The notes below the pieces were generated by a model. That model was not told the origin of the DNA and did not search any database. It saw nothing but the letters and a program-made list of their open reading frames with translations. This document shows, piece by piece, positions 12,386-23,082 of a stretch of DNA of 64,000 nucleotides (position 1 is its first letter; each line of letters begins with the position of its first letter). Both the position numbers and the translations under genes were made by a program. The stretch is from Euptelea pleiosperma (lineage: Eukaryota; Streptophyta; Magnoliopsida; Ranunculales; Eupteleaceae). Where the stretch lies: positions 34,294,502-34,358,501 of the forward strand of contig CM068547.1 of the NCBI GenBank assembly GCA_035048495.1, given 5' to 3'.

Positions 12386-12789
12386 CAAGGTTTAAAAGGG
12401 ACCGTTACAACAGTATAACGGTCTCGGGGTGTTACCATTTTTTCCGTTATAACAAGAAAAAAATGCCCAGGGGCAAAAACGGAAAAAATGGAAAAAAAAT
12501 GAAAAATAACGAAAAAAAACAGAAAAAAATGGAAAAGGGCGCTGAAATCCAAATTTTGAATTTTGATAACGGAAAATAGCGGAAAATAACGGAAAAAATG
12601 AAAAAAAACTGTCGGTTTTTTCACATTTTTCCAGAAAATAACGGTATTATATCAGAAAAAATGGCCGTTATTTTTGTTATAACGGCCGTTATTTTCTGGG
12701 CGTTTTAACGGGGTGTAACATAACGGGGTAGGTCCGAATCCGTTATAACAGCCGTTATTGTCGTTATAACGGCCGATTTTTAAACCTTG
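12386..12789. mobile_element. hAT-type MITE (CCGTTATAACGG family)
   Basis: Perfect CAAGGTTTAAA and TTTAAACCTTG termini lie between exact 8-bp copies of ATAAAATG (12378-12385 and 12790-12797). Tandem GTTATAACGG words cluster near both ends, as expected of subterminal transposase-binding sites. No ORF. Confidence 0.92.
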
Positions 12790-12797
12790 ATAAAATG

Positions 12798-13380
12798 TTC
12801 ACATACCCAAGACATGGCCCACAAATGATTGATCAGCTGATGATCCATTGATGGAGCGCGCCAATCAGACGGTTCAAATCATCTGATTAGATGGAATTTC
12901 TTTTATAATTGAGATTGGCAAATCCCAATAATTTTTTCCAAAATTGTGAGAGACAAGGTTGAGGGAGAAGAAGGGTATCACATCACATGGGTGCCCAATC
13001 CAAACAGAAAGAAAAATTTCAAAAGTCAGTGGGAGAGAAAGGCGCCTCGTTCCGCCTTTTGTGGGCCAATACAAGCGCCGTAGTGGGGGTGTCGTCTGTC
13101 GATTATCGCGTCTGGACGCGCGCTTCTCCGCGCCAGCGAGCATCATCCCTACAAAAAAAACTAAAAAGCTAAAAAGCAAAAGCTCACCACCTTTTGTCCC
13201 CGCTCTCGTATGTTTATGTGTGTGCTAGAATCTGATATATATTTATATTTATATATCCGCGGCGAGGAATGGAAGGATCAGACGTTCTTCTTTGTCATTT
13301 CCAAGAGAAATCCGTCTTTGGAATTTTGTCTCTGAACATGAGAGAGAGCCAATTGGGTCTGTTGTTTTGCTTTCCTTGGC
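12798..13380. other. Intergenic, no gene recognised
   Basis: A modestly GC-rich patch (13040-13140) has overlapping open frames on both strands but no family resemblance or supporting promoter, so I do not call a gene. Confidence 0.5.
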
Positions 13381-13382
13381 CA

Positions 13383-13728
13383 AGATGACATCACACAATA
13401 TGAGCCATGTGGCACACTCTTAGAGGACACTGACTTTATGTATGTTTGGCCAATCCCTAGGTAGACCTGCAAACCAAAAATCAGACTGATTAGTAATTTC
13501 AGACCGTTGGATCCTAGTACCCCAACTAATGGTCAAAATGTTCAAAATTGCACGGTTAAGATCAACCCATGAAAATGACTTAAATACTACGCTTAGAAAT
13601 TACTAATCGGGTTGATTTTTGGTTTGTAAGTCCGTCTAAGGATAGGAAAAACATCCATACGGTCAGTGTCCTATAAGAGAGTACCACGTGTCTCATATTG
13701 TGAGATGTCACATCAAAGTTTTACTCAC
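13383..13728. repeat. Foldback repeat of the GGATGTTTGGCC family
   Basis: The left arm (CAATATGAGCCATGTGGCAC) pairs with the right arm (GTACCACGTGTCTCATATTG). The right edge carries the AAGTTTTACTC terminus typical of the GAGTAAAAC MITEs, but no matching left terminus is visible. Confidence 0.7.
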
Positions 13729-13982
13729 AAGCTTGGGACACGTGTCCACTTGGTAGTTGATCAGGACTGTCTAAATGTTGTGTCAGCAGTTAAAGTAACT
13801 CTAGAGACTTCATTTTGGACAGTTGGAGCAGTGACATGGGTCAGACCACCTAAAAGCTGGCCATCCCTCCTAAAAGCTGGCCATCCCTTTAAAGTTCAGA
13901 CCAAGAGAGAGTGCAATTTGTGTTGCCTTTTGTTATTTTAGATTATCAACCCAAAAGATGATGGTTTTGAAGAGAATTCTAG

Positions 13983-14163
13983 GAGTAAAACTTCTGTCAC
14001 AATGGGGTTGCAAATCACACAAAACACAGCCAATGAGTTCTCCGCACGTACACCTACAAAGCAAAAGCACATGGGTACGTTGCAAAAGCACCTGTGTACG
14101 TGCCGAGAACTCATTGGCTGTGTTTTGTGTGATTTACAATTTCGCGTGATGGAAGTTTTACTC
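13983..14163. mobile_element. MULE-type MITE (GAGTAAAAC termini), exact 9-bp TSD
   Basis: GAGTAAAACTTCTGTCACA opens the element and AAGTTTTACTC closes it. GAATTCTAG lies on both sides (13974-13982 and 14164-14172). The inverted arms include CACAAAACACAGCCAATGAG. 181 bp, non-coding. Confidence 0.92.
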
Positions 14164-14181
14164 GAATTCTAGGTTTTGGGC

Positions 14182-14444
14182 GAGTAAAACTTACCCAACC
14201 ACCGATGGTCTGGTACCTGACCATCGGTGCAGTGCTCTGCACGTGGAATTTTATATGGATTGACAAACACAACCTAACTAAACACGTACACAAGTGAGTT
14301 TTTTAAGATTTATTTTAAATTTTTTTAATGCAAAAGCCAAAAAGACCTCAGATTACATGCCGAACACTCCGCAGTGTTTTGCACATACGAAATCAACAAG
14401 CCGATCACTGCACCAGACCATCGGTGGTCAGGCAAGTTTTACTC
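14182..14444. mobile_element. MULE-type MITE (GAGTAAAAC termini), abutting the previous one
   Basis: GAGTAAAACTTACCC and GGCAAGTTTTACTC bound inverted arms with ACCACCGATGGTC. The TSD is GTTTTGGGC (14173-14181) and GTTTTGGAC (14445-14453), 8 of 9 matching. Its left TSD begins directly after the right TSD of the upstream element. Confidence 0.88.
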
Positions 14445-14513
14445 GTTTTGGACAGTACGTACAGATCAATGAGGGCAAGGCCATATGTACACCACCGCAT
14501 CACTATATTGTTT

Positions 14514-15345
14514 GAATATCTATATAACAAAGCAGGGAAGTTGTCTCCCCTCTTATACCCCCTCTTATCTATTTAGACAAAGAAGGGCTGAGATCTTATC
14601 CCCCAAATAGATGGTGGATCTTAGCCATTCACACCCAATTTTGACAAACGCTTTGTTGGAGAGTGCCGTGGGCACTGGCCACCCACTATCTATATAACAA
14701 GTGACAGTGGTTGTCTTATACCCCTCTTATCTTACATGGCTTCAATAATAAGTGGCTGAGATCCACTATGCTTCATATCGATGGCTGAGATTAACTCCCA
14801 CCCAATTTTGACAAACATTTTGTAGAAAAGTACCGTGGGAACGGGCCACCCACGCATATAACAAGACAACTCAGTTGTATTCTCTTATCTTATCCATCCA
14901 TCTAATGTGGACGGTTAGATAAAGAATGGTTGAGATCAAATCCATCGATCTAATGCGGATGGTTAGATTTCAACCACTCAATCTACCTCATTTGACCTCA
15001 ATGTATTCAAAATTTGAATTTCAACACTGTTATTTTTTGTTATTTTACTATTTCTCCCTTTGTGCATTACAATCCGTTATAACAGCTGTTGTAATGGAAA
15101 AAACGGTAACGCCCCAATCCGTTATACCGTTTGAATGCTGAAGGCACCCAATTTTTAGAAACGCTTTTGTCGGAGAGTGCCGTGGGCATGGGCCATTTAC
15201 TATTCTATATAACAAAACACATTGGTTGTCTCCCTACTTATACCTCCTCTAATCCTCCCCCAAATGGACGGTGGATCTCTGCCACTCACTTGATTTTGAC
15301 AAATTCTTTATCAAGGAGTGCCGATGGCACGGGGCACCCACTAGT
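14514..15345. repeat. Tandem array of about 175-bp units
   Basis: Four to five diverged direct copies share TATATAACAA, GTTGTCTCC/GTTGTCTTATACC, CAATTTTGACAAA and GAGTGCCGTGGGCA. A truncated hAT MITE fragment (about 15003-15132) breaks the third unit. No gene. Confidence 0.8.
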
Positions 15346-15735
15346 ATTAAAAAAAGTATAGATCATATGGCTAAAATATTTTCAAACACTAGAATCAGGG
15401 CTGTGGTGGGTAAATCCGGGTGGTGTAATAGTTATATGCACATTAATCAAGCAAAAATAAGATGATATAAAGAGATCGTTTCTGTCAACTACATCTTCGA
15501 CCTCATTGCTGGAAGCAATCCACTATGATTTGAATGTTACGATGTTATATTCCCTATACGGTCACTCCTACTAAAATAAGGAAAGTAGGAAAATAACAAG
15601 TTTCATCCATGTGAGAGAGTGAGAGAGCAAATTGAATCTTTGCCAAATTAATTAGGATGTTTGTTAATAGTAGGAAATGAGGAACTGATCCAGTGCATCG
15701 TGGGTAGTGATATGATGTAACCAAGTGCACGGTAA

Positions 15736-15888
15736 GGATATCTGTGATGTAGATAAGAAGGCCTGTAGATCGATTGCTAAGAGGTTGAGATAGCGACGTA
15801 TGTAGCCGAGATATCCGTTATGTAGGTAAGAAGGCCTACAGATCGGTTGTTAAGAAGCTGAGATAACAGCGTATGTAGCTAAAATATA
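15736..15888. repeat. About 73-bp tandem duplication
   Basis: Two copies of a unit with GAAGGCCTGTAGATCG / GAAGGCCTACAGATCG and GTATGTAGC. They lie at the inner end of the LTR fragment that follows. Confidence 0.75.
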
Positions 15889-16657
15889 ATGTTGCTTGGT
15901 ACTCGGGAGGTCTGCAAATCTTGTAATGATTGTTGAGTCTCCCATTGGAAGCTTTGAGTCCCCAGTTGGAAGGTTTTTAACGTAGTAAATGATATAGCTT
16001 GACACTTGGGAGTACCATCCACAAGATTGGTCAAGTCGGATTTGTCGTTGGGCACCATTGAAACAAGGGTAGTCCTCACTCTGATACCAACTGATGTAAG
16101 GGAACGTGTAAAGTCTATCACGACGAACACCACCTTCAACCAAAAACTCCTTGAATCCACAAGGCAAATGAGGTAGAAACTTCAATATTAATTCAATTCT
16201 TCATAATGAAATCCGTCTCAATTACAACCCGTCTCAATTACAACCCTTATGTATAGATCTCAAAACCCTAACTTTCTTGAAATAACAAAATTAAATTTTT
16301 TTTTTTTCTTAATTCTACTAGAACTTTCTTACTAATCTTAGAATCGCTAACAAAGACTTTCTAAAATAAATTAGAATCCAAAAAAGTCTACGAACATATA
16401 AAAAAATACTAAAAATAAAAAAGACAACTTTTTAATAATGTTTTGACAATCTTCCTAGTCTTATTTCACCCTGAAAATGGTGAACAGTGTTAGCATTTAA
16501 GCGCGCAAAGCTCATTGAGATAATCATGTGCATATGCAATAATAACGATTGAATTACAATCTCAAAGTTATGGCCATTTAAAGTTATGGTGCGCATTTAA
16601 CCTTCTGAGAGACCTTTTAATCACATTGTTCCATGTATTTGCAACCTGTCTACATCA
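15880..16657 (-). mobile_element. 5' fragment of an LTR retrotransposon (LTR, PBS, start of internal region)
   Basis: On the minus strand an LTR-like block starts TGATGTAGACAGG (16657) and ends CCCTTACATCA (16092). It is followed by a primer-binding-like TTGGTATCAGAGTG, complementary to initiator tRNA-Met, and then a short open frame (to about 15880) that may be the beginning of gag. No second LTR was found nearby, so the copy is truncated. Confidence 0.6.
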
Positions 16658-16748
16658 ATCAGCCACATCAATCGCTCTAACCTTGACTTTGTGAACCATT
16701 CCATCATATCCCGAGCCTTAGCATCTAATTAAGCGCACCCATGTTGCT

Positions 16749-18020
16749 GAGTAAAATTTTAACGGAAAATTTCTAAAAAGAAAACAAACTTTAATCTATT
16801 TACAAAAAAGAATACAACTTTTCGCAAATCCCAAAAAAGAAAACGAAACGCCTTTTCAAAGGGCGTTTCATTACGTAGCACATGTTTATCAAAAAACGCC
16901 CTTTAAAAGGGCGTTTGTCAGTAAAAAACGCCATTTTAAAGGGCGTTTTTCAGTAATAGACGCCTTTTTAAAAAACGTCTGTCAGACCTCTGACAATTGA
17001 CAGGCGTTATTTTAAAGGGCGTGTGTCAGTAGAAACGCCCTTTTAAAGGGCGTTTTTTGATAAACAGGGAACCCCAATTTTTACGCCCATTTTGGTGTAC
17101 CCAGAAGATGAATCAATGGCTGATTTTTGGTGAGGATGATCTCTACGGTGAGGAGATCATCCTCACAAAAATTCAGATCATTCCAATATTCGTAGACTGG
17201 TTTAGAAGTTGAGGAATTATGGGCCGTCGATTTTTACTGTGTAGGCCAAAATGGGGGTCCCCCAAGCCCCACCAAAAATTAAAAAAACTAAAAAAAACTA
17301 AAAAATAAATACGTACCTGAGTTTTAAAGCGTAGGACGCCGCTTCGATCGGAGCAAGGAGGCCGCGAGGAGACCGCCAGAGAGAGAGAGGGGAGAGTTCG
17401 CCGAGGAGAACACAGCGAGAGAGGAGAGGCGGGAGAATAGATGAAAGCGACTTAGGCGGAATTTAAGTCGTCGCCTGGCAGACGCCCTTTGAAAGGGCGT
17501 TTTTTTAGTGAAAACGTTTTTTAAAAAACCATTTCTCAAGAATAAACGCCCTTTAAAAGGGCATTTGTCACACGTGTCAGCCATCGGTCATTCGTTAGTC
17601 AGTCGGTGACTGATTCGACTGACAGCAGATAAAATGCTCTTTGAAAGGGCGTTTCGTTTTCTTTTTTGGGATTTGCAAAAAATTGTATTCCATTTTGTAA
17701 ATAGATTAAAGTTTGTTTTCTTTTATGCAATTTTCCGAAACTTTAATGACCTTGACAGGGCCACAGTTCTCAGCACGTGGATTTTGTACGGGCTGACCAC
17801 CTCGGCCTCACCACACACGTACCCAGGGTGTACTCGAGTGCTTTTTCACCACACATATACGTGTGTGGTGAGGACGAGGTGGTCTGGCCGTACAAAATCC
17901 ACGTGCCGAGGACTGCGGCCCTGTCATCAAAGGTGGTCTGGCCGTACAAAATCCACGTGCCGACGACTGCGGTCCTGTCATCTCCTTTGATGACAGGGCC
18001 CAGTCATCAAAGTTTTACTC
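16749..18020. mobile_element. MULE-type MITE (GAGTAAAAC termini) split by a second element
   Basis: The host element starts GAGTAAAA at 16749 and ends AGTTTTACTC at 18020, with CATGTTGCT as an exact 9-bp TSD at 16740-16748 and 18021-18029. Only 14 bp of its left end precede the 975-bp insertion. The rest has inverted GCACGTGG.. arms and a duplicated GTCTGGCCGTACAAAATCC block. Confidence 0.88.
16763..17737. mobile_element. 975-bp MULE-like element with AAACGCCCTTT palindromes, nested
   Basis: Terminal inverted repeats of about 100 bp (CGGAAAATTTC / GCAATTTTCCG outermost) enclose at least nine AAACGCCC..GGGCGTTT palindromic words. The TSD is AAATTTTAA (16754-16762) and AAACTTTAA (17738-17746), one mismatch. 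The middle (17320-17480) is GC-richer and has no match I recognise; it could be captured host DNA. No transposase. Confidence 0.85.
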
Positions 18021-18029
18021 CATGTTGCT

Positions 18030-19360
18030 TACACACTTAATAGATCCAGTCTTCCCAACAAGCATATTCCATCAAAGATGATTCATGATCTTCCTACTTG
18101 GCTATCTCACGTTGCTTTGCCATGTCACTTGATCTTCGAAGCTAGAGGCATCAATGCTGCTTCTCTTCCAAATTTCTTCACAGTTCTTCAGCTTGTTTGA
18201 GACTGTATGAGAAGTTCGGCAGGCTGTAGTATTTGAAGCTTTTCACAGTTCTTTACATTCTCCTCTGTGTCACTATTGACAGGTTCCTTTAAGGCGTGGT
18301 GCTTGCTTTCATTCTTTTAAGATGTCAATGGCAATGGAATTTGCTACAGGCCATGTAGGGAACTTCCGGCCTAGGGCTCGGGCCAGGCCTAATTAAACCC
18401 AGAGTTTTTAAAATTCAAAAAAAAAAATCTGAAACCCTTATCCTAATATGTATCAGAAATTTCTTGAAATTTTAGTTTACTTCTACTATTTATTGGAATA
18501 AAAGGACAATTTATAGATGATTAGTGATCTTGAGACTTCTCTTCTCCAGACAATGAGCCCAGTTGTTCACATTCAAAGATCAAACCAAGGAGATCATGAA
18601 ATATTTGTTTTGCTAAAAACAATTCTTCTAACAATTTTCTCCATACATTTCGTGCTTCGAGCATCTGGACTGCATCTAAATTTGAGAAGGACCAGCTGAA
18701 ATCAAGAACAGAAACTCGAGCTCCGATTAAGAGAAAAAAAGAAAGTAATCTTCTTCTTCTTTTTAAATTTTTTTTTATTTTTAGCTAAGTTAGTTGTCAG
18801 ATATAATACTAACTATGTTTGGACAACTTCTCACATCTGCAAATACAACCCAACCAAGCTTCAAAATGTTGGAGAGATATTACTCCAATAAACTAAATTG
18901 TATCCACAAGATGAAGCAATATAGTGGATGATTACCTTGGCGCACTGGGTTTCATCGTGGGCATACATATAAGCCAACAATCTGTTGCTTGGAATTGAAG
19001 AGACCAATATCCGGGGGATCCACTCCGAATTAAGCCATCACCTAGTCATTTCAAATCAAGCTTGAAAACATCTCCGAACTTGAGAACAGCCTGACCATGT
19101 TTAACTTGAGCTCCCCTCTCACAAAAGTCACATATTTTACAACAGATACCCAGAAGACTGTTTGGGGTTGACTTTAAAACTGCTGCAGTTTGAAAGGTGG
19201 AACGCATGGTTAACTGATAAAAAAAAGCTTATAAAGTGATTTATTTATTTATTTTCAAGTAGGTATAGGTTAACTTGAATGTGAAAAAGAAAAAGAACCC
19301 AAGAAGCAAAAAAGAACAAGCTGGATTGGCCAGACATTCAGCTACATGAAAAATGTTTAC
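18030..19360. other. Downstream of the PPR gene; no separate gene called
   Basis: On the minus strand the stretch 19226-19050 is open after a possible TTTATCAG acceptor and ends in TGA. It may be a terminal exon of the PPR gene, but the protein is not PPR-like and the link is weak. The remainder (18030-18900) shows no gene I recognise. Confidence 0.4.
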
Positions 19361-22300
19361 CTGAAATTTTGCAGCATTGCCCTCCACTGCTGAAAAATGG
19401 TCATGGTTTAGGGAAGTATCGCGTGCCTTCTGTATTATAATTATATCTGTGACCTGTTACACATGCACAATGAACACATGAACACAAATGAACTATGCAC
19501 ATGCATGCACTTAAAATGAAATACTCACCATGTCTCTGTTCAAGGACCATTGATGCAGTCTGCAGCATCTCTCTTGCCTTCCTGTCTGGAGTGCATCCAG
19601 CAGATTCCATTTCCTTATAAATTCCTAGAACCTGATCCATGAACCATCCAAAATGAATTAAGTAAAGGGGATACAAAAGAAAGCAGAGGAAAGAAGAGGA
19701 ATGCATTAGTCAAGTTGCAATGTGCATGCACTTGTCTGTATAAGCCCACATATAATCATGGTCCAACTGTTGCCATGAGCACACCCAAGTGTCCGATTGG
19801 ATTTGGTTATGTATGGAATAAAATAATGTAATCAACATCACCATCATCTATGCCCCATCCCAAATGTTTGGGGTCAGTAACATGAATCCTATTTTGCCAT
19901 TCAACTCTATTTACACCTTATGATCATGAAGATGACTAATATCAAAAATCCAATCTGACTTTCAGTTTGTTGAATATCCTCTTTGTTCAACACAAAGCAA
20001 AGTATCCATGTAAAAGTTCTTCTGGGCCTACCAGATGTTAATAAACTAGAAATTTGATACATTTATCTTGTAAAACAAAAAACTAAAATTTCCATCTAGG
20101 ATAAATGCCAAGACAACAAAGTCAAACTAGAGGATATGGCTGACCTGGTCAAACTTCCTTGCCCTGATGAAGGCTTTCATGAGAGTAGTGTAAGTAACCA
20201 CATCAGGACTAATGCCCTTCAAAAGAAAATAACCACATCATCATTATTACTGGACTACTGGCAGAAGGGACTAGTGGGAAAAAATGAATCCAACGAAGAA
20301 AACTGTAAGGCATTGAGAGAAAACTCATCTTCTCTAACAATTAGCATGTTATAAACTAAATAAAATATTAACTTACACTTTCCTTTATATGGTGAAAAAT
20401 TGATAGTGCCTCCAAATGCCTCCCAGCAATACCAAATGCGTTGATCAACAAATTCAGCATTATAAGGTTTGGCTCAATTCCTTCAGCTTCCATGAGCTGA
20501 AGAACCTTAACAGTCTGTTCGCATAATCCCTGCATAATGATTGGAACCGTAAAACATGCTGAGCAAGGTCTGGAGAAGTTTATCCAAAAAAAGAGATTAA
20601 TCCATTAATAACCCTAACCCTGTCAAAGTGCTAAACGGTGATGGGTGTCTACCTACTCTTGGATGAGAAAGCACACGACAGTTGCAACTCAATGTATTAA
20701 CCCAGGATGAAATGTTTGTGGCGTATATTAGTTACCCTATTTAAATTGGTGTATGGGGAGATAATATAAAGTTTCAATCAGGGGCAGAGCCAGGAAGGGG
20801 CCAGGGGGGCACGTGCGCCCTGAACAAAATCCTGGCTCCGCCACTGGTTTCAATGTTCACAAGATAAATCCAGTTTATCTTGATGGTGCTAAAAGGTAGA
20901 ATTTTATCCTGTGATTTTTCTTATAGTTGTCTCGTATGATACTAACCGCAAGGGCATTCTTTATTCGTTTATGGCAGTAGTGTAATGTCATTACTGTCTT
21001 TCATCATTTATTGAATTCCAACTTCCAAGTCGCAGTTGAGACCTTTTAGACCATTTGAATCAAAGGACTAAACAAGAACGACAATAAACAGTAATGCCAC
21101 AAACTACTACTACTTAACAAAGGAAAGCACAACAGCTCAAAGAGAAAGAGAGGACATACCTGTTGAGCATAAGCGTTTGCTAACGCGCAAAACATGCTAG
21201 CTGAAGGCTGCAAACCTTCGGATTTTAAAGCCATTAAACACTCCTCAGCATCCTTAAATCTCCCATATTGCCCATAGATATCCACCAGAACCGCATAAAT
21301 GATCCCACTTCTCCGAAGCCCTCTATTTTTCATACTCTCAAAGTTCTTCTTAATCAAATCCCACTTCCCTTGCTCCCCCAACCGACTAATGATAGTAACG
21401 AAAATCTTGGGATCAGGATATAATCCTTGTTCTTGCATCTTAGTAAAAAACTCGAGAGCTCGACCCACATCCCCAGTCTTACAATGCCACCGAATCAAAG
21501 AATTCCATGTCATTATATCAGGCATTATACCTTCTCTTTGCATATTTTCAAACACTTCTACTGCTTCATCTAGCTCACCATACTTCCCAAATGTATCGAT
21601 TATGCTGTTATAGATCCGCCTATCGATCGGCACCCCCTTCTCCCTTATCTCTTGTACAAGGCCTATCGCTTTCATCCACATCCCATTGTCCCGGTAAAGA
21701 CCGATAACCTTGCTATACACATGAGAGTTCAAATTAAAGCCATCTCGCTTCATCTCACCAATTACAGACCAAGTATCTTCCAATCGCCCAGCACAAACAT
21801 AGTATTCAAGAAGAAATTCATACGTCTCTTGATTCCTTGCCACCCCAAAATCCCTCATTTCCACCAAAACCCTATCTGCAAGCCTTAAGAGCCCTTTTCG
21901 CAAAAACCCTCTGAGAAGAAGATTGTAAGCTCTAACTCTGGGCTCGTACCCGGACCATTTCATCTCTTGAAAGATTGCATCGGCTTCAAGAGTGCGACCT
22001 ACAGTTCCCAGAGATTCAATTAAAGAAGTGTAGGACATGGAATTGGGACGAAACCCTAGAGCTTCCATTTGAGAGAGTAACGACATGGATTTATCGATAT
22101 CGCCTTCTTTGCAATGATTGCAAATCAAATTGTTGTATTTTTTGGGGGAAAGTTCTTCTTTGTCTATGGAGAAATTCGAGTACTTATGAATCGAACTCAA
22201 GTTCGAATTGTTCGTGGTTTGTTCGATTTCGTTTCTCTGTATCGAATTGAATGCGGTTTTGGTGGTTTTGTATTTCGCGAAACTGTTACGAAAACAGAAA

Positions 22301-22362
22301 CGAGAAGAGGGAGGAGAGAAGCCATGGAAGGATGGCGATGGAGGTGCTATCTTCGTCCCCAT
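19361..22362 (-). CDS. P-class pentatricopeptide repeat protein, probably organellar
   Basis: PPR proteins bind organelle RNAs and direct their processing, stability or translation. Exons on the minus strand are 22362-21160 (401 codons), 20529-20377, 20216-20145, 19631-19529 and about 19389-19361. Splice phases agree throughout. Residues 1-45 are Ser/Pro/Arg-rich and look like a plastid or mitochondrial transit peptide. From about residue 73, tandem 35-residue P-type motifs run without E or DYW domains, for example NSMSYTSLIESLGTVGR, RAYNLLLRGFLRKG and DIMTWNSLIRWHCKTGD, and later PDVVTYTTLMKAF in exon 3. Introns carry a 68-bp hAT MITE and a LINE tail. The 3' end after 19361 is unresolved. 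Most P-class plant PPR genes have few introns, so this multi-exon structure is of note. I cannot name the orthologue. Confidence 0.88.
19836..19990 (-). mobile_element. 3' tail of an RTE-type LINE in a PPR intron
   Basis: The minus strand has the familiar plant LINE tail wording (GACCCCAAACATTTGGGATG) followed by a GATGATGGTGATG run, the usual ending of RTE elements. Only the tail is present. Confidence 0.6.
20779..20846. mobile_element. 68-bp hAT-type micro-MITE in PPR intron 1
   Basis: CAGGGGCAGAGCCAGGA and its inverse TCCTGGCTCCGCCACTG bound the element. GTTTCAAT is an exact 8-bp TSD at 20771-20778 and 20847-20854. Almost nothing but the two inverted ends is left. Confidence 0.88.
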
Positions 22363-22428
22363 GCCCTCATTGAAGCTCTTCTACTACTTCGAAGAACGAA
22401 AAGAGTTTGGTCTGTAGGTCCATCTAAG

Positions 22429-22677
22429 GAGTAAAACTTCTGTCACAATGCAAACTATGTGACACATGGCACACTCTTAGCGGACGCTGACCGTATGGAT
22501 GTTTGTCCAGTTCCACGGTGGAAAGATCCAAAGGTTGTAAATCACTAATGAGGCAGATTTTTGGTTTGTAGGTCCACCGAGGGACTGGCCAAACATCCAT
22601 AGGTCAGAGTCGACTAAGAGTGCTCCACGTGGCTCGTATTTTGTTTTGTGACAGAAGCTTCTGTCACAGTTTTACTC
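22429..22677. mobile_element. MULE-type MITE (GAGTAAAAC termini) just upstream of the PPR start
   Basis: GAGTAAAACTTCTGTCACA opens it and CTTCTGTCACAGTTTTACTC closes it. CATCTAAG and AATCTAAG flank it. It sits inside an older GGATGTTTGGCC foldback whose halves join across it. Its left end is 67 bp from the PPR start codon, so it lies in the leader or core promoter. Confidence 0.8.
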
Positions 22678-22854
22678 AATCTAAGTGATTGGCAAAACAT
22701 CCCTATGGTCAGTGTCCTCTTAAAAATGTGCCACGTGGCTCATATTGGCTGCAGTCAGCAACCAAAAAATTAGCCTGATTAGTGATTTCTAAGCGTTGGA
22801 TTGGAGTCGTTTTCATGGGCTGATTTTTAACCGTGGAATTTGAGCACTATTGAC

Positions 22855-23082
22855 CATGGTTCAAAGTCTCGGGCGATCCTGTTCCGGATCGGGCGATCTG
22901 GATTGGGATCAGAGCCCACTGATCCGATCCATACCATGCTCTGTCTCGCCCGAGTTCTCTGTTTCTTAAGGATTTTCACACCGTCTCGGGGCGAGATGGT
23001 CGATCCTGTTCCGTATCGGACCGATCTGGATCGGGATCGGAGCCTACCGATCCAGCCTCCTATCCCGAGACTTTCATCCATG
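22855..23082. mobile_element. hAT-type MITE (CATGGTTCnAAGTCTCGG family), nested
   Basis: Inverted ends CATGGTTCAAAGTCTCGGG and CCCGAGACTTTCATCCATG lie between exact 8-bp copies of CTATTGAC (22847-22854 and 23083-23090). The GATCGGGATCGGAGCC words repeat in both halves. Sister of 11752-11982. Confidence 0.88.

Noticed and set aside
12959..13228. Overlapping frames on both strands in a GC-richer patch
   Set aside because: No conserved motif, no promoter or splice support; the open state on several frames follows base composition.
16840..17060. CRISPR-like regular palindromes
   Set aside because: The spacing is irregular, the repeats are part of transposon arms, and the genome is a plant's.
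17324..17584. Minus-strand 86-codon frame in the 975-bp element
   Set aside because: It runs through TIR palindromes on one side and has no family resemblance; at most a captured fragment.
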